Below are positions 45,888-54,329 of a DNA stretch of 64,000 nt, one piece after another. Origin of the DNA: Bacillus sp. THAF10 (lineage in GTDB: Bacteria; Bacillota; Bacilli; Bacillales; Bacillaceae_I); NCBI RefSeq assembly GCF_009363695.1, contig NZ_CP045403.1:2336001-2400000 (forward strand). The letters are read 5' to 3'. Under the pieces are notes generated by a model. That model had not been told where the DNA came from. It saw nothing but the letters and a program-made list of their open reading frames with translations, and ran no database searches. The position numbers and the translations under genes are program-made. Every line of letters begins with the position of its first letter. Position 1 is the stretch's first letter.

Positions 45888-46313
45888 ATGAAGGACGAGC
45901 AGATAAAGGAACTGAATGCCTTTTTAGAAGGCGAGTTTATGGGAATACATGCATATGAACATTACATTCAACATGCGGAAGATGCTGAGTTAAAAAAAGA
46001 GCTACAAAATATCCAACAAAATCATAAAATGCACGCCATTTTTGTAGCAGAGCACATCCAAAATTTAGGTGGCACAGCAGTGGATGATGTAGGATTGGTT
46101 GGAGAATTCCAAGAACGACTTCAGCAGGTAAAAGGGTATCCAAAAGATAGGAAATCCATTGTGGAAGGTGCCATACATGGGGAAGAGTTCGGTTCAGAAA
46201 TGATGGCAGAGTTTGTAAAAGGCGACCTTGACCTTGAAAGCAGAAATATGGTCGCCGCTATTTTACAGGAGCATCAAAAGCATATTCAGTTGTTAAGAAA
46301 GCACCTAAAATAA
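45888..46313 (+). CDS. Ferritin-like (DUF2383-type) helical protein
   Basis: The 141-residue protein is a predicted four-helix bundle. Carboxylate and histidine ligands recur in the expected pattern: EGEFMGIHAYEHYIQHAED, NHKMHAIFVAEHI, HGEEFGSEMMAEF and LQEHQKHIQLLRKHL. This suggests a diiron site, as in ferritin-like proteins of uncertain role. GGAGG precedes the ATG. Confidence 0.8.
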   Translation: MKDEQIKELNAFLEGEFMGIHAYEHYIQHAEDAELKKELQNIQQNHKMHAIFVAEHIQNLGGTAVDDVGLVGEFQERLQQVKGYPKDRKSIVEGAIHGEEFGSEMMAEFVKGDLDLESRNMVAAILQEHQKHIQLLRKHLK

Positions 46314-46316
46314 TTC

Positions 46317-46353
46317 AAAGGGAGAGTCTGCACACCAGCTCTCCCTTTCTTTT
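46317..46353 (+). terminator. Terminator after the ferritin-like gene
   Basis: AAAGGGAGAG and CTCTCCCTTT pair around a 12-base loop and are followed by a T-rich tail. It also faces the converging acetyltransferase gene. Confidence 0.88.
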
Positions 46354-46355
46354 AT

Positions 46356-46886
46356 CTAGATTTTAATTTTCCATATCATATGGTGGAATCCTTCATCCCA
46401 ATAATCCTTCATCAAGTAATCAGGAACTCCAAACATATTTTGCCAAATCTGTTGCGCCGTTTTATACCCACTATCGAGACAATACTCGCGAATTCCTTGT
46501 TTTTTCAACTGCTGATTCATCGCTTCAAGCATCCTGACTCCAATTCCCTGCCGTTGATGGTTTGGATGAACAAAGACGGTTCCCACTTCTATTAAATCTT
46601 GAAAAGCACCATGTGTGCATTCAATGATTAATTCACTAACAGGTCCATATTCTATGGAAGCGATAATTTCGTTATGTAAAGTAGCGATGAGAAAATAACG
46701 TTTGTTTCCCCCACTTTCTAGATCACTTTTTATGTAAGCCTTTTTAGTTTCGATTTCTTGTTGAATATCGTACACTTGGTCACCAATGCCCTCTTTTTGG
46801 AACGTATCCGTGATAACTATTGTGAAAAATTGATGTAAGTTTTCTACATCCTCCTTTGTTGGCCTTCTAATTTCGATGTCAAGCAT
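46356..46886 (-). CDS. GNAT family N-acetyltransferase
   Basis: The 176-residue protein has a GNAT core: VGTVFVHPNHQRQGIGVRMLEAMNQQL contains the acetyl-CoA loop Q-R-Q-G-I-G. The end reads LMKDYWDEGFHHMIWKI. The substrate is unknown. Confidence 0.9.
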   Translation of the reverse strand: MLDIEIRRPTKEDVENLHQFFTIVITDTFQKEGIGDQVYDIQQEIETKKAYIKSDLESGGNKRYFLIATLHNEIIASIEYGPVSELIIECTHGAFQDLIEVGTVFVHPNHQRQGIGVRMLEAMNQQLKKQGIREYCLDSGYKTAQQIWQNMFGVPDYLMKDYWDEGFHHMIWKIKI

Positions 46887-46979
46887 AGTAATCGCCTCTT
46901 TTATCCTTATAATAATCTAGTATATCTGTTTTTTGGAAAATTTAATATAATAGTAGGAAACTATATGGGAGTGAACGTT

Positions 46980-47750
46980 GTGATAGAGTATTTTCATGTG
47001 ACCATTACCCCTTTTCAATTGAACAGAAGAATAAGTGTGCTATTACCACAGAACTATCATCAATCCGATAAAAAATACCCTGTTTTATATATGCATGATG
47101 GGCAGAATTTGTTTTTGGATGAGGAGGCAAGCTTCGGGGTTAGCTGGGGGATCAAAGAGTATTTGGAAAATAAGCCTGACCTGGAGTTAATCGTAGTTGG
47201 GATTGATTGCAATCAAGAAGGATTTGAACGCTTTAACGAATATGCACCGTGGGAAAATAAGGAACTCGGTCAACGCTTGTTCAATGATGAGAATTTAAAA
47301 GGTGGGAAAGGAAAGGAATATATTGACTACATCACCCACGAACTGAAGCCGTTCATTGATGAAAAGTACCGAACACTCCCCAATGAAACTGCGTTGGCCG
47401 GTAGCTCCATGGGAGGATTAATTTCAACCTATGCCGCATGTAAATACCCTGAAATTTATAAGAAGGTAGCTTCTATCTCTTCTGCTTATTGGATTAACCA
47501 GAAAGAAATAGAGGAATATGTAGGTCAAAGTGACTTATTCGCCTTAGAACGTTTTTATATGGACATTGGAACAAAAGAAGATACTTCCTTTATCAATCAT
47601 CAAATCTATGTGGATTCCAGTCAGGCGGTATATGATATTTTGGCTTCAAAGGTGGAAAATGTCCGTTTTGAAATTGTGGAGGACGCCGTACATAACGAGG
47701 CTGCATGGCGGGAAAGACTGCCTATGATTTTTGGATATTTGTATGAGTGA
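46980..47750 (+). CDS. Alpha/beta hydrolase, putative esterase (Fes/Esterase D type)
   Basis: The 256-residue protein has the esterase D fold: YPVLYMHDGQNLFLDEEASFG, the nucleophile elbow ALAGSSMGGLIS and the late histidine in EDAVHNEAAWRERL. Relatives hydrolyse siderophores or simple esters. It has no signal peptide. The GTG at 46980 has GGGAG eight bases upstream, better than the ATG at 46965. The third 52-bp array begins at its stop codon. Confidence 0.85.
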   Translation: MIEYFHVTITPFQLNRRISVLLPQNYHQSDKKYPVLYMHDGQNLFLDEEASFGVSWGIKEYLENKPDLELIVVGIDCNQEGFERFNEYAPWENKELGQRLFNDENLKGGKGKEYIDYITHELKPFIDEKYRTLPNETALAGSSMGGLISTYAACKYPEIYKKVASISSAYWINQKEIEEYVGQSDLFALERFYMDIGTKEDTSFINHQIYVDSSQAVYDILASKVENVRFEIVEDAVHNEAAWRERLPMIFGYLYE

Positions 47751-47957
47751 GAGTGGGGTTAAGGGCTAGCTATAGATGACTGTTGTCTCGCTTGCTGCTT
47801 GTTTTTTGATGAAGAGGCAAGCTTTAGACATCACTTTTCTTGCTTGGAGGGAGTTTTTTGATGTAGAGACTGGCTCTATCCATCATTTCAATAGGTTCCC
47901 TCGCCTCTTCCGATCAATAGGCACACGCTTTTCATCGATTTTCTTTCTTTCCTTCAG
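47750..47957 (+). repeat. Degenerate 52-bp repeat array, about four units
   Basis: The clearest units start at 47802 and 47854, exactly 52 apart. Both begin TTTTTTGATG followed by AAGAG or TAGAG, and contain an imperfect hairpin ending CATCA. The block at 47750 shares GCTAGCTATAGA with GCAAGCTTTAGA of the next unit at the same phase, and the block at 47906 is weakly related. It lies between converging genes and encodes nothing I can support. Confidence 0.65.
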
Positions 47958-48000
47958 GTAGACAAAAAAACGAGGATCTGCTTCTTTTTCCAAAAGTAAA

Positions 48001-48031
48001 AATAAGACCCACTCCAAAAAAGAGTGAGCCC
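48001..48031 (-). terminator. Terminator after the nitroreductase gene
   Basis: On the minus strand GGCTCACTC and GAGTGGGTC pair around TTTTTTG with G-U pairs, followed by TTATTTTTA. Confidence 0.75.
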
Positions 48032-48040
48032 CACCATTAC

Positions 48041-48667
48041 TTAAAACGTCTCATATGCAATAACTTCATCCAATGGGAAACGCAGTGTGCCGTGTGCTTC
48101 AGCATCTGCTTTTCCAACTGAGATGAGCATTACTGGGATGTAACGATCTGGTACGTTAAATTCTTTTACGAATGCTGCTCGATCAAAGCCGCCCATTGGA
48201 ACTGTGTCATAGCCTTTTTCTTTTGCGGCAAGCATCAATTGCATGGCTGCTAGGGAGCTGTTCATTACCGCTTCATCACGGGCAAATTGTTCATTTGTGT
48301 AAGCTCCATTGATTTGGCCAGTCAAAATGTCTTTTACTTCTTGTTTCATAAAGCCTTTGCTAACGACTTCTCCATATACTTTTTCCGCATTCACATTGGC
48401 CTGCAAATCACCTAGAATGGCAATAGTTACGGAGCTGTCCACTACTTGCTGTTGGTTATATGCTAAAGGAAGCAGCTTTTCTTTTTGGCTGTCAGATTGG
48501 ATGATAAGGAACTTCCAGTGCTGTAGGTTCCAAGAAGACGGAGCCGTTATGGTCGCTTCCAAAATTTCTGTTAAATCAGATTGTGGCATTTCAAATTTCG
48601 TGTATTTTCGAACGGAATGACGTTCCTTCATTATATCAATTGCAGATTTAGTTGTTGTGTTAGCCAT
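48041..48667 (-). CDS. Nitroreductase family flavoprotein
   Basis: The 208-residue protein has the FMN-binding nitroreductase pattern. MKERHSVRKYTKFEMP supplies phosphate-binding arginines, TAPSSWNLQHWKFLI the conserved asparagine and GYDTVPMGGFDRAAFVKEF the late loop. It resembles B. subtilis YodC. It is probably a cytoplasmic NAD(P)H-dependent oxidoreductase; the substrate is unknown. A GGAG-rich site precedes the ATG. Confidence 0.88.
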   Translation of the reverse strand: MANTTTKSAIDIMKERHSVRKYTKFEMPQSDLTEILEATITAPSSWNLQHWKFLIIQSDSQKEKLLPLAYNQQQVVDSSVTIAILGDLQANVNAEKVYGEVVSKGFMKQEVKDILTGQINGAYTNEQFARDEAVMNSSLAAMQLMLAAKEKGYDTVPMGGFDRAAFVKEFNVPDRYIPVMLISVGKADAEAHGTLRFPLDEVIAYETF

Positions 48668-48834
48668 TTGAATCTCTCCTTCTTATTTGAAAGTTACTTA
48701 TTATATTTAACACGATAAAATCTCGATGTCAAAATGTATGCTTTCAAGATTATTTACAATTATTTGCTCTTCATGAAAAAATTTCTATACTTTTGGGACA
48801 GAATAAAACGGAAAAAGTAAAGGAGGTGCGAAAA

Positions 48835-49173
48835 ATGAACGATCATCAAATCCATGAAAATCATCCTCATAAACATAGCTTGTCCTGTGGGCATACAAAA
48901 ATTAAGCATGGTGATCACATAGATTATTTGCATAATGGTCATATGCACCATGAACACAACGGCCACTGGGATGAATGTACAATTCCTGTGAATGAAACAA
49001 ATCCAGCAGAATGTAAACCAATGAATTGTGGTTGTCGCCATGACAAGGATTGCGGACATGAACTGGTTCCCCATGGCGATCATCTGGACTATTTGGTAAA
49101 CGGAAGATTACATCACGTACATGGTGACCATTGCGATGACCATGGACCTGTAGAATTAATATATGTAAATTAA
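48835..49173 (+). CDS. Histidine- and cysteine-rich protein with a duplicated metal-binding motif
   Basis: The 112-residue protein is very rich in His, Asp and Cys. It contains two copies of one motif: CGHTKIKHGDHIDYLHNGHM near residue 18 and CGHELVPHGDHLDYLVNGRL near 74, each followed by HH and more His/Asp pairs. CKPMNCGCRHDKDCGH lies between. Binding of zinc or a similar ion is very likely. AGGAGG precedes the ATG at 48835. No Zur-type operator was recognised; a weak promoter with TATACT at 48792 may serve it. Confidence 0.8.
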   Translation: MNDHQIHENHPHKHSLSCGHTKIKHGDHIDYLHNGHMHHEHNGHWDECTIPVNETNPAECKPMNCGCRHDKDCGHELVPHGDHLDYLVNGRLHHVHGDHCDDHGPVELIYVN

Positions 49174-49177
49174 CAAA

Positions 49178-49213
49178 AAATTCACCTCCTTATTTTCAAC
49201 AGGAGGTGAATTT
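49178..49213. terminator. Bidirectional terminator after the histidine-rich gene
   Basis: AAATTCACCTCCT and AGGAGGTGAATTT form a perfect 13-bp stem with a ten-base loop, flanked by A- and T-rich runs. Confidence 0.9.
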
Positions 49214-49217
49214 CATT

Positions 49218-50288
49218 TTATTCTTTTAACACCGCAATCACATACAGACATCCATCCATTCCAGCTAACGAAGCATGATGTGTTTCTTTAGGAAGATAAA
49301 TTCTGTCCCCGCCCTTGCAGGAGATTAGCTCGCCTCCCACCTCTATCGACACAGAACCAGAGAGGATATGTAGGATTTCGTTGGTAGGATGAGTGTGAGC
49401 AGGATGCGCTTTAAACGGTTCATCTTTTTGAACTTCTACATACCCTGTTCCTTTTACTGGCAGCAGTTCCATCACTACTTCATCAAGCGTGCCTCCTACG
49501 CCTTCTTCCACTCTAAAATGCTCAAATAGGTGATTTACTTGGTAAGTGACCTTCGTTTGCTTTTTCTCCAATGAAGCATGAAAAGGACATTTACTTGTTT
49601 GAGTTTGATTGTCATCCATTAAAAAATACTGCCTCCATTCTCTCGTTTTCTCATTACCGTACCAGTTTAACGATGGGTGGGCTTCCACCTCATCGAACTG
49701 CTCGAGACGTTCTCTTACGATTTTCTTAAACTGCTTCCCTACGATGGTGTCCCCACTGATTCCATCAAACACCCATCTTGGCTGAAAGGTAATCATAAAA
49801 GTAGAGCTCTTTCTACTTGCTCTTTTTTTGTGAGCAGGAGTGTTACAAACAACAAACATCGGCTCATCACAAAAGGAAAATTCCCAAAGATAATGATCGG
49901 GATCAGTAGGAATATGGTGTGGCCATTCCATTTCATCTAGACGATGTAGGTTGCTTAATACTTCCCAAAATTGTTGTTCATACTCCTTTAAGGTTTTGAC
50001 GGCTTCTGGCTTGAAAAAAGCAACGAAAGATGTATTTTTCCCTAAGCTTCTGGCGATTTTCAAATATCCTTTCAACTCTGCGGCCAACTTTTTCATGGCT
50101 TCATCGGAAGAAATACTATCAATGAATACAAAGCGTAAGGATCCTTGCTTGAACCCTTCTACACCAAGCACACAAGGGAAAGGACGAAGGTCGGAGAGCA
50201 TATCCTTCGTAAAATCGTCAAAGATCTTATGTCCCCATGGAGGAACGTCCTTCAAAGAATACAAGCTTTTGACTTCTGTTGGTTGCAC
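49218..50288 (-). CDS. YqcI/YcgG-family protein fused to a cupin domain
   Basis: Residues 1 to about 245 are a YqcI/YcgG domain: FPCVLGVEGFKQGSLRFVFID, FFKPEAVKTLKEYEQQFW, then KKRASRKSSTFMITFQPRWVF and HPSLNWYGNEKTREWRQYFL. The family includes GntA, a haem-dependent N-hydroxylase. Residues about 265-356 are a cupin with motif 1 HPAHTHPTNEILHILSG. The protein may be a haem oxygenase with its own small-molecule or metal-binding cupin. Alternatively the cupin is only a sensor. The gene is transcribed alone. Confidence 0.82.
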   Translation of the reverse strand: MQPTEVKSLYSLKDVPPWGHKIFDDFTKDMLSDLRPFPCVLGVEGFKQGSLRFVFIDSISSDEAMKKLAAELKGYLKIARSLGKNTSFVAFFKPEAVKTLKEYEQQFWEVLSNLHRLDEMEWPHHIPTDPDHYLWEFSFCDEPMFVVCNTPAHKKRASRKSSTFMITFQPRWVFDGISGDTIVGKQFKKIVRERLEQFDEVEAHPSLNWYGNEKTREWRQYFLMDDNQTQTSKCPFHASLEKKQTKVTYQVNHLFEHFRVEEGVGGTLDEVVMELLPVKGTGYVEVQKDEPFKAHPAHTHPTNEILHILSGSVSIEVGGELISCKGGDRIYLPKETHHASLAGMDGCLYVIAVLKE

Positions 50289-50413
50289 ACAATTCCCCCT
50301 TAGATTATGAATACATAATAATAGATACGAAATAATGTGCGGTCCTATGCATGAAAATGTTGCTCGTCCTCATATAATTCGTAAGGACAAGTCTTTACGA
50401 AGAGGAGTTTGGA

Positions 50414-51043
50414 ATGGACATTTTTTGGATTGCGCTTCAGTTTATCGTGCTTGGAATTAGTCTCGCCGCTCCAGTTGGTCCGATAAATCTTGAGATAATT
50501 AAAAGAGGGATTTCTTCAGGTTTTTACTCGTCCTGGCTTGTGGGGATTGGTGGGATGACAGCGGATTGTTTATTTCTACTTGGAATTTTAGTTGGTCTTG
50601 GTCCGTTTCTTCAACTGGAACTCGTTCAAATCAGCATGTATGGAATTGGAAGCAGCTTGTTATTATATTTAGGCATCACGACGATTTATGTAAATCTGAA
50701 AAAGAAACGCATTCTTGATTTTGGACAACCAGTTGGGAATAATTCTTTTTTCATAGGGTTTGCCATTGCCGCGTTTAACCCCATTAACTTCGTTTTTTGG
50801 TTTGGTATTTTTGGGTCGGCCCTTCAATCTCTTGCAATAAAAGGGTGGTACGTTGCTTTGGTGGGCTCTCTTTCGATTCTTCTTGGCATTTTTCTTTGGA
50901 ATTTGAATATGGCATTTACTGTTCATTTTGCTCGTGCTTTTATTAAAGAAAAAATATTAAGGAGTATCAATTTAATTGCTGGTGTACTCCTAATTGCAGC
51001 AGCAATTCCCTTTTTCTTAAACTTTATGGACTTAGTTTTGTAA
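50414..51043 (+). CDS. LysE family amino-acid exporter
   Basis: The 209-residue membrane protein has about six hydrophobic segments and the LysE signature GISLAAPVGPINLEIIKRGIS near the start. AAFNPINFVFWFGIFGSAL is the second conserved loop. Family members export amino acids such as lysine or threonine. A GAGG precedes the ATG. It ends 50 bases before the AGCS symporter gene, so the two may be co-transcribed. Confidence 0.9.
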   Translation: MDIFWIALQFIVLGISLAAPVGPINLEIIKRGISSGFYSSWLVGIGGMTADCLFLLGILVGLGPFLQLELVQISMYGIGSSLLLYLGITTIYVNLKKKRILDFGQPVGNNSFFIGFAIAAFNPINFVFWFGIFGSALQSLAIKGWYVALVGSLSILLGIFLWNLNMAFTVHFARAFIKEKILRSINLIAGVLLIAAAIPFFLNFMDLVL

Positions 51044-51093
51044 GAATACTTTCCTCTTTGTTGAAAAAGCTAACAAGGAGGAGGGGCTTATCC

Positions 51094-52425
51094 ATGAAAG
51101 AATATCTATCCACGTTTACTGAATTTATCTGGGGATTCCCAATGATTACGCTTTTTGTGTTGGCAGGACTTTTTTTGACATTTCGAATGGGCTTTCTTCC
51201 TTTTCTTCATTTTCCTCATATTTTCAAAATGACCATCGGACAGCTTGGTAAAAAAAAGGCAAGTCATGGGGGTGGAATTAGCCCTTTTGCGGCGTTTACA
51301 TCTGCACTTTCTGCAACAGCCGGAGCAACAAACATTGTCGGTGTACCAGTCGCCATTGCGTTCGGTGGGCCAGGAGCCTTGTTTTGGATGTGGATTGTTG
51401 CTTTGATTGGAATGACCACCATTTTTTCGGAGCTCGTACTAGGCATCACTTTTCGAGAAAAAAATAAAGACGACAAATGGGTTGGAGGACCCTTTTATTA
51501 CTTATCAAAGGGATTAAAATGGGATAAACTAGCCTGGTTTTATGCTTTTGGATTGATGCTAGAAGTGGTACCTAGTGTGATGGTGCAGGCAAACAGCGTG
51601 AGTGTACAGGTCCACCATGAGCATAATGTGTCCCTCATCATTATTGGTATTGTCCTAGCCCTTGTAACTGGAGTGATTGTTTTTGGTGGCATTGAACGGA
51701 TTGGAAAATTGAGCGCAGTGCTCCTCCCTATTTTTGTTATTGCCTATGTAGGCTTGACCCTCTTTGTCATTGTAATGAACGCTTCCAAGTTGCCTAGTGT
51801 CTTTTCCATGATTCTCTCTGATGCCTTTACTCCGACAGCTGCAATAGGAACGTTTGCAGGTGCTACGGTTGTGCAGACTTTGCGCTGGGGACTAGCTCGA
51901 GGACTTTATACAAGTGAAGCAGGTATGGGGACGTCAGCCATCGCGTATGCTTCAGCCGATACGGATAATCCGGTAAGGCAATCGTTTTGGGGGATGATTG
52001 CAGTAATGATTGACACCCTGTTAATATGCACATTAACAGGCCTAACCGTTTTGATTACAGGCGTTTGGAAAGAGGTTGAAGTGGGAAAAGCAGCCTCCAT
52101 GGTTTCTTACGCTTTCAAAACCACCTTGCCAGATTGGCTCAGTTCTTATTCCATTTCCATTTTTTTAGTCTTTTTTGTTCTCGCAACTGTCGGTGTTATC
52201 ATTTTTTATGGAGAAAGTCAGGCAGAGCTTTTATTTGGGCGAAAAGTTCGTTTTATCATGCGGTTTGTGTACCTTGGAGCAATCGTGATAGGAGCAGTTG
52301 GCGGGTTGAAATTTGTATGGGAGTTATTGGATTTACTCTTATTCCTGATTGTAGTGCCCAATATCATCGGAATTGTCTTATTGAGCGGTGTGGTAAAGAA
52401 GGCGAAGGATGCGTATTTTAAATGA
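51094..52425 (+). CDS. Alanine/glycine:cation symporter (AGCS family)
   Basis: The 443-residue membrane protein has roughly eleven membrane segments and AGCS features: PFAAFTSALSATAGATNIVGVPVAIAFGGPGALFWMW, then LARGLYTSEAGMGTSAIAYASADTDNP. These bind sodium and the amino acid. The ATG at 51094 has an AGGAGGAGGGG tract upstream; a TTG at 51058 would put it inside the coding region. A LysE-type exporter precedes it. Confidence 0.92.
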   Translation: MKEYLSTFTEFIWGFPMITLFVLAGLFLTFRMGFLPFLHFPHIFKMTIGQLGKKKASHGGGISPFAAFTSALSATAGATNIVGVPVAIAFGGPGALFWMWIVALIGMTTIFSELVLGITFREKNKDDKWVGGPFYYLSKGLKWDKLAWFYAFGLMLEVVPSVMVQANSVSVQVHHEHNVSLIIIGIVLALVTGVIVFGGIERIGKLSAVLLPIFVIAYVGLTLFVIVMNASKLPSVFSMILSDAFTPTAAIGTFAGATVVQTLRWGLARGLYTSEAGMGTSAIAYASADTDNPVRQSFWGMIAVMIDTLLICTLTGLTVLITGVWKEVEVGKAASMVSYAFKTTLPDWLSSYSISIFLVFFVLATVGVIIFYGESQAELLFGRKVRFIMRFVYLGAIVIGAVGGLKFVWELLDLLLFLIVVPNIIGIVLLSGVVKKAKDAYFK

Positions 52426-52442
52426 ATATATTGACACCGGTT

Positions 52443-52470
52443 AAAAGGGGAATGATTGCATCCCCCTCCT
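52443..52470. terminator. Terminator between the AGCS gene and the converging gene
   Basis: A GGGG/CCCC stem with flanking complementary AAAAG and CTCCTTT forms a modest hairpin. T-rich sequence follows on the plus strand. Confidence 0.55.
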
Positions 52471-52947
52471 TTATTTTTGGTTAATGGAGTTGGCCATTTT
52501 TATTAATTCTTCTTTTGTTACTAATCCTGTTCCACTATATTCGATTGAATAGAGGACATCTCCTTTTCTAAAGGAGAGATGTTGTGAAAGACCTTCTGCA
52601 GAATAATTTGCTTGTTTTTCATCGTTTAGCATCACTTTTTCTGTAGTTTCAGAGGCGCTTGTTCCCGCTTTTGTCGAAGCCCATATTCTGATTTTCTGAT
52701 TGTCATTTTCATACACCATCTGCACTGTATTCCATCCACCAGTAGAAGCATAGCTATTCTCTACATCCAATGGAACATAAGTCGGATTTTGAACTTCAAA
52801 AGGAACAATCCAGTTTGCCATTGCAACTGGGAAACGAATCATGTAAAAGATTGCACATAACCCAATCAATCCACAAATTAAAATAGTTAGTCGCTTTCGC
52901 TTTTTATCCGTTTCTCGAAGCTTTTTTTCAATAGGATCTACTACCAT
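52471..52947 (-). CDS. Membrane-anchored hypothetical protein
   Basis: The 158-residue protein has a basic cytoplasmic head (IEKKLRETDKKRKR), one membrane segment (LTILICGLIGLCAIFYMI) and an external domain of about 115 residues. This ends in YSIEYSGTGLVTKEELIKMANSINQ, like DUF4367-type domains of anti-sigma-like proteins, but the match is weak. The ATG at 52947 has GAGGTG six bases upstream. Confidence 0.7.
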   Translation of the reverse strand: MVVDPIEKKLRETDKKRKRLTILICGLIGLCAIFYMIRFPVAMANWIVPFEVQNPTYVPLDVENSYASTGGWNTVQMVYENDNQKIRIWASTKAGTSASETTEKVMLNDEKQANYSAEGLSQHLSFRKGDVLYSIEYSGTGLVTKEELIKMANSINQK

Positions 52948-53037
52948 TTGATTCACCTCTTATCTTATATGTACGTAACAAATTTTTTTATGTTTCATAA
53001 AAAGAGACTTACTTTCTAAAAAGCAAACCCCTTGTTG

Positions 53038-53373
53038 TTATTGTTCAGCATACGCATTTTCCTTGAAAGAAATTTCTGGTTGAGGTAATTCACACATCTT
53101 AAATGTATTATTAAACCTTCTTTGAATCCCTTCTTTAAATTCTGAATATTTTTCTTGGGTGATTGCTTTTTGCCATGCAAAGCGATAATGGAGTAGCTCG
53201 CCTTTTTCTGAAAAAAATTCCAAAGGATTTAACGCCATTCCTTCCCCGATTGTTTGGGCGTTTGCTTGAGCAGCAAGGTTCAATAATAAAACCTCTAAAA
53301 TTTTTTGTTCCCTCTTTGAGAACGATTGGTTTTCTATAATAACTTTTACATCTGTCATTGAAATGTTTATCAC
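53038..53373 (-). CDS. Hypothetical protein
   Basis: I do not recognise this 111-residue, probably cytoplasmic protein. It is helical in pattern (FSKREQKILEVLLLNLAAQANAQT) and ends in an acidic tail. GTG at 53373 is the likely start, with AAAGG eight bases upstream. Confidence 0.6.
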   Translation of the reverse strand: MINISMTDVKVIIENQSFSKREQKILEVLLLNLAAQANAQTIGEGMALNPLEFFSEKGELLHYRFAWQKAITQEKYSEFKEGIQRRFNNTFKMCELPQPEISFKENAYAEQ

Positions 53374-53437
53374 GAACTCCACCTTTACTACTTTTTCTTT
53401 TTAAAGTAAAATTCGGCAAGAATCAACAAATCCCTTT

Positions 53438-53911
53438 TTATTTTTCGGAATTTTCTTCCAATAATAATGTCATAAACACACAGTTAGGATCTTCCTGATA
53501 ATCAGCAAATGGAGCACAATATGTAAAACCACAGCTTTCATATAATTTTTGAGCAGGAATAAATGCTTGTAGAGAGCCTGTTTCAAGACTAATTCGATGA
53601 TATCCTCGTAGTTTAGCAGATTCGATGATTCTGAGGAGAATTTGCTTCCCTACACCTTTTCTCAAATGCTTGGAAGAAGTTCTCATCGATTTTACCTCTC
53701 CATGACCTGCCTCTATTTCTTTTATCGCGCCACAGCCGAGCAATTCTCCATCTTCCCAAGCTGTCCAAAAAGTAACATCTTCCCTTTTCAACTCGTCAAT
53801 GCCAAGATAGTGATTACTTTCTGGTGGAGATTCTAAGCTAAGCTGGTACATATGATCTTTTAGAAAATCAATAACAACTTGTTCTTCGATTTTGTCTATT
53901 TTTATTTGCAT
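53438..53911 (-). CDS. GNAT family N-acetyltransferase
   Basis: The 157-residue protein has a clear GNAT core: GHGEVKSMRTSSKHLRKGVGKQILLRIIESA contains the R-K-G-V-G-K acetyl-CoA loop, and AQKLYESCGFTYCAPFADY is the final strand. It resembles the PhnO/YiiD-type acetyltransferases. The ATG at 53911 has GGAG eight bases upstream. Confidence 0.9.
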   Translation of the reverse strand: MQIKIDKIEEQVVIDFLKDHMYQLSLESPPESNHYLGIDELKREDVTFWTAWEDGELLGCGAIKEIEAGHGEVKSMRTSSKHLRKGVGKQILLRIIESAKLRGYHRISLETGSLQAFIPAQKLYESCGFTYCAPFADYQEDPNCVFMTLLLEENSEK

Positions 53912-54113
53912 GGGTAGGTCTCCTAACATTTGATTTTTGTGACAATAATAGCTGCAGAATAAGCTATTAATCCTTCTTCCCTTTATTTTACTAAAAAAAT
54001 TGTATGGTGAAGGTAAATTTTACATGGGGGATTTCATGTGTTACTTATTATTGACATTATGTTAATAATACTTTACATTTAGTACAGTAAAGTTAACAAA
54101 AGGAGTAGAGTAT

Positions 54114-54329
54114 ATGCTTCGTAATAGAGTGAAGGAATTGCGGGCAAGACATGGTTTTTCGCAGTCTGATCTTGGTAATCTTGTTGGAGTGACTAGGCAA
54201 ACAATTGGATTTATTGAAAAAGGAGAGTTTTCCCCCTCTATTGCATTATCGTTGCGAATTGCTAAACACTTGCAGGTGAAAGTGGATGATTTATTTTGGT
54301 TAGAAGGAGAGGATGAGCACAATGGATAA
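54114..54329 (+). CDS. Small XRE-family helix-turn-helix regulator
   Basis: The 71-residue protein is almost only a Cro/C1-type helix-turn-helix: MLRNRVKELRARHGFSQSDL, then LVGVTRQTIGFIEKGEFSPSIALSLRIAKHL. Regulators of this kind usually act on their own operon. AGGAG precedes the ATG, and the stop overlaps the membrane-protein gene by eight bases. The pair probably forms one regulatory unit. Confidence 0.92.
   Translation: MLRNRVKELRARHGFSQSDLGNLVGVTRQTIGFIEKGEFSPSIALSLRIAKHLQVKVDDLFWLEGEDEHNG

Noticed and set aside
47776..47961. 61-codon open frame on plus
   Set aside because: It lies in the degenerate 52-bp array, lacks a ribosome binding site and has low-complexity composition.
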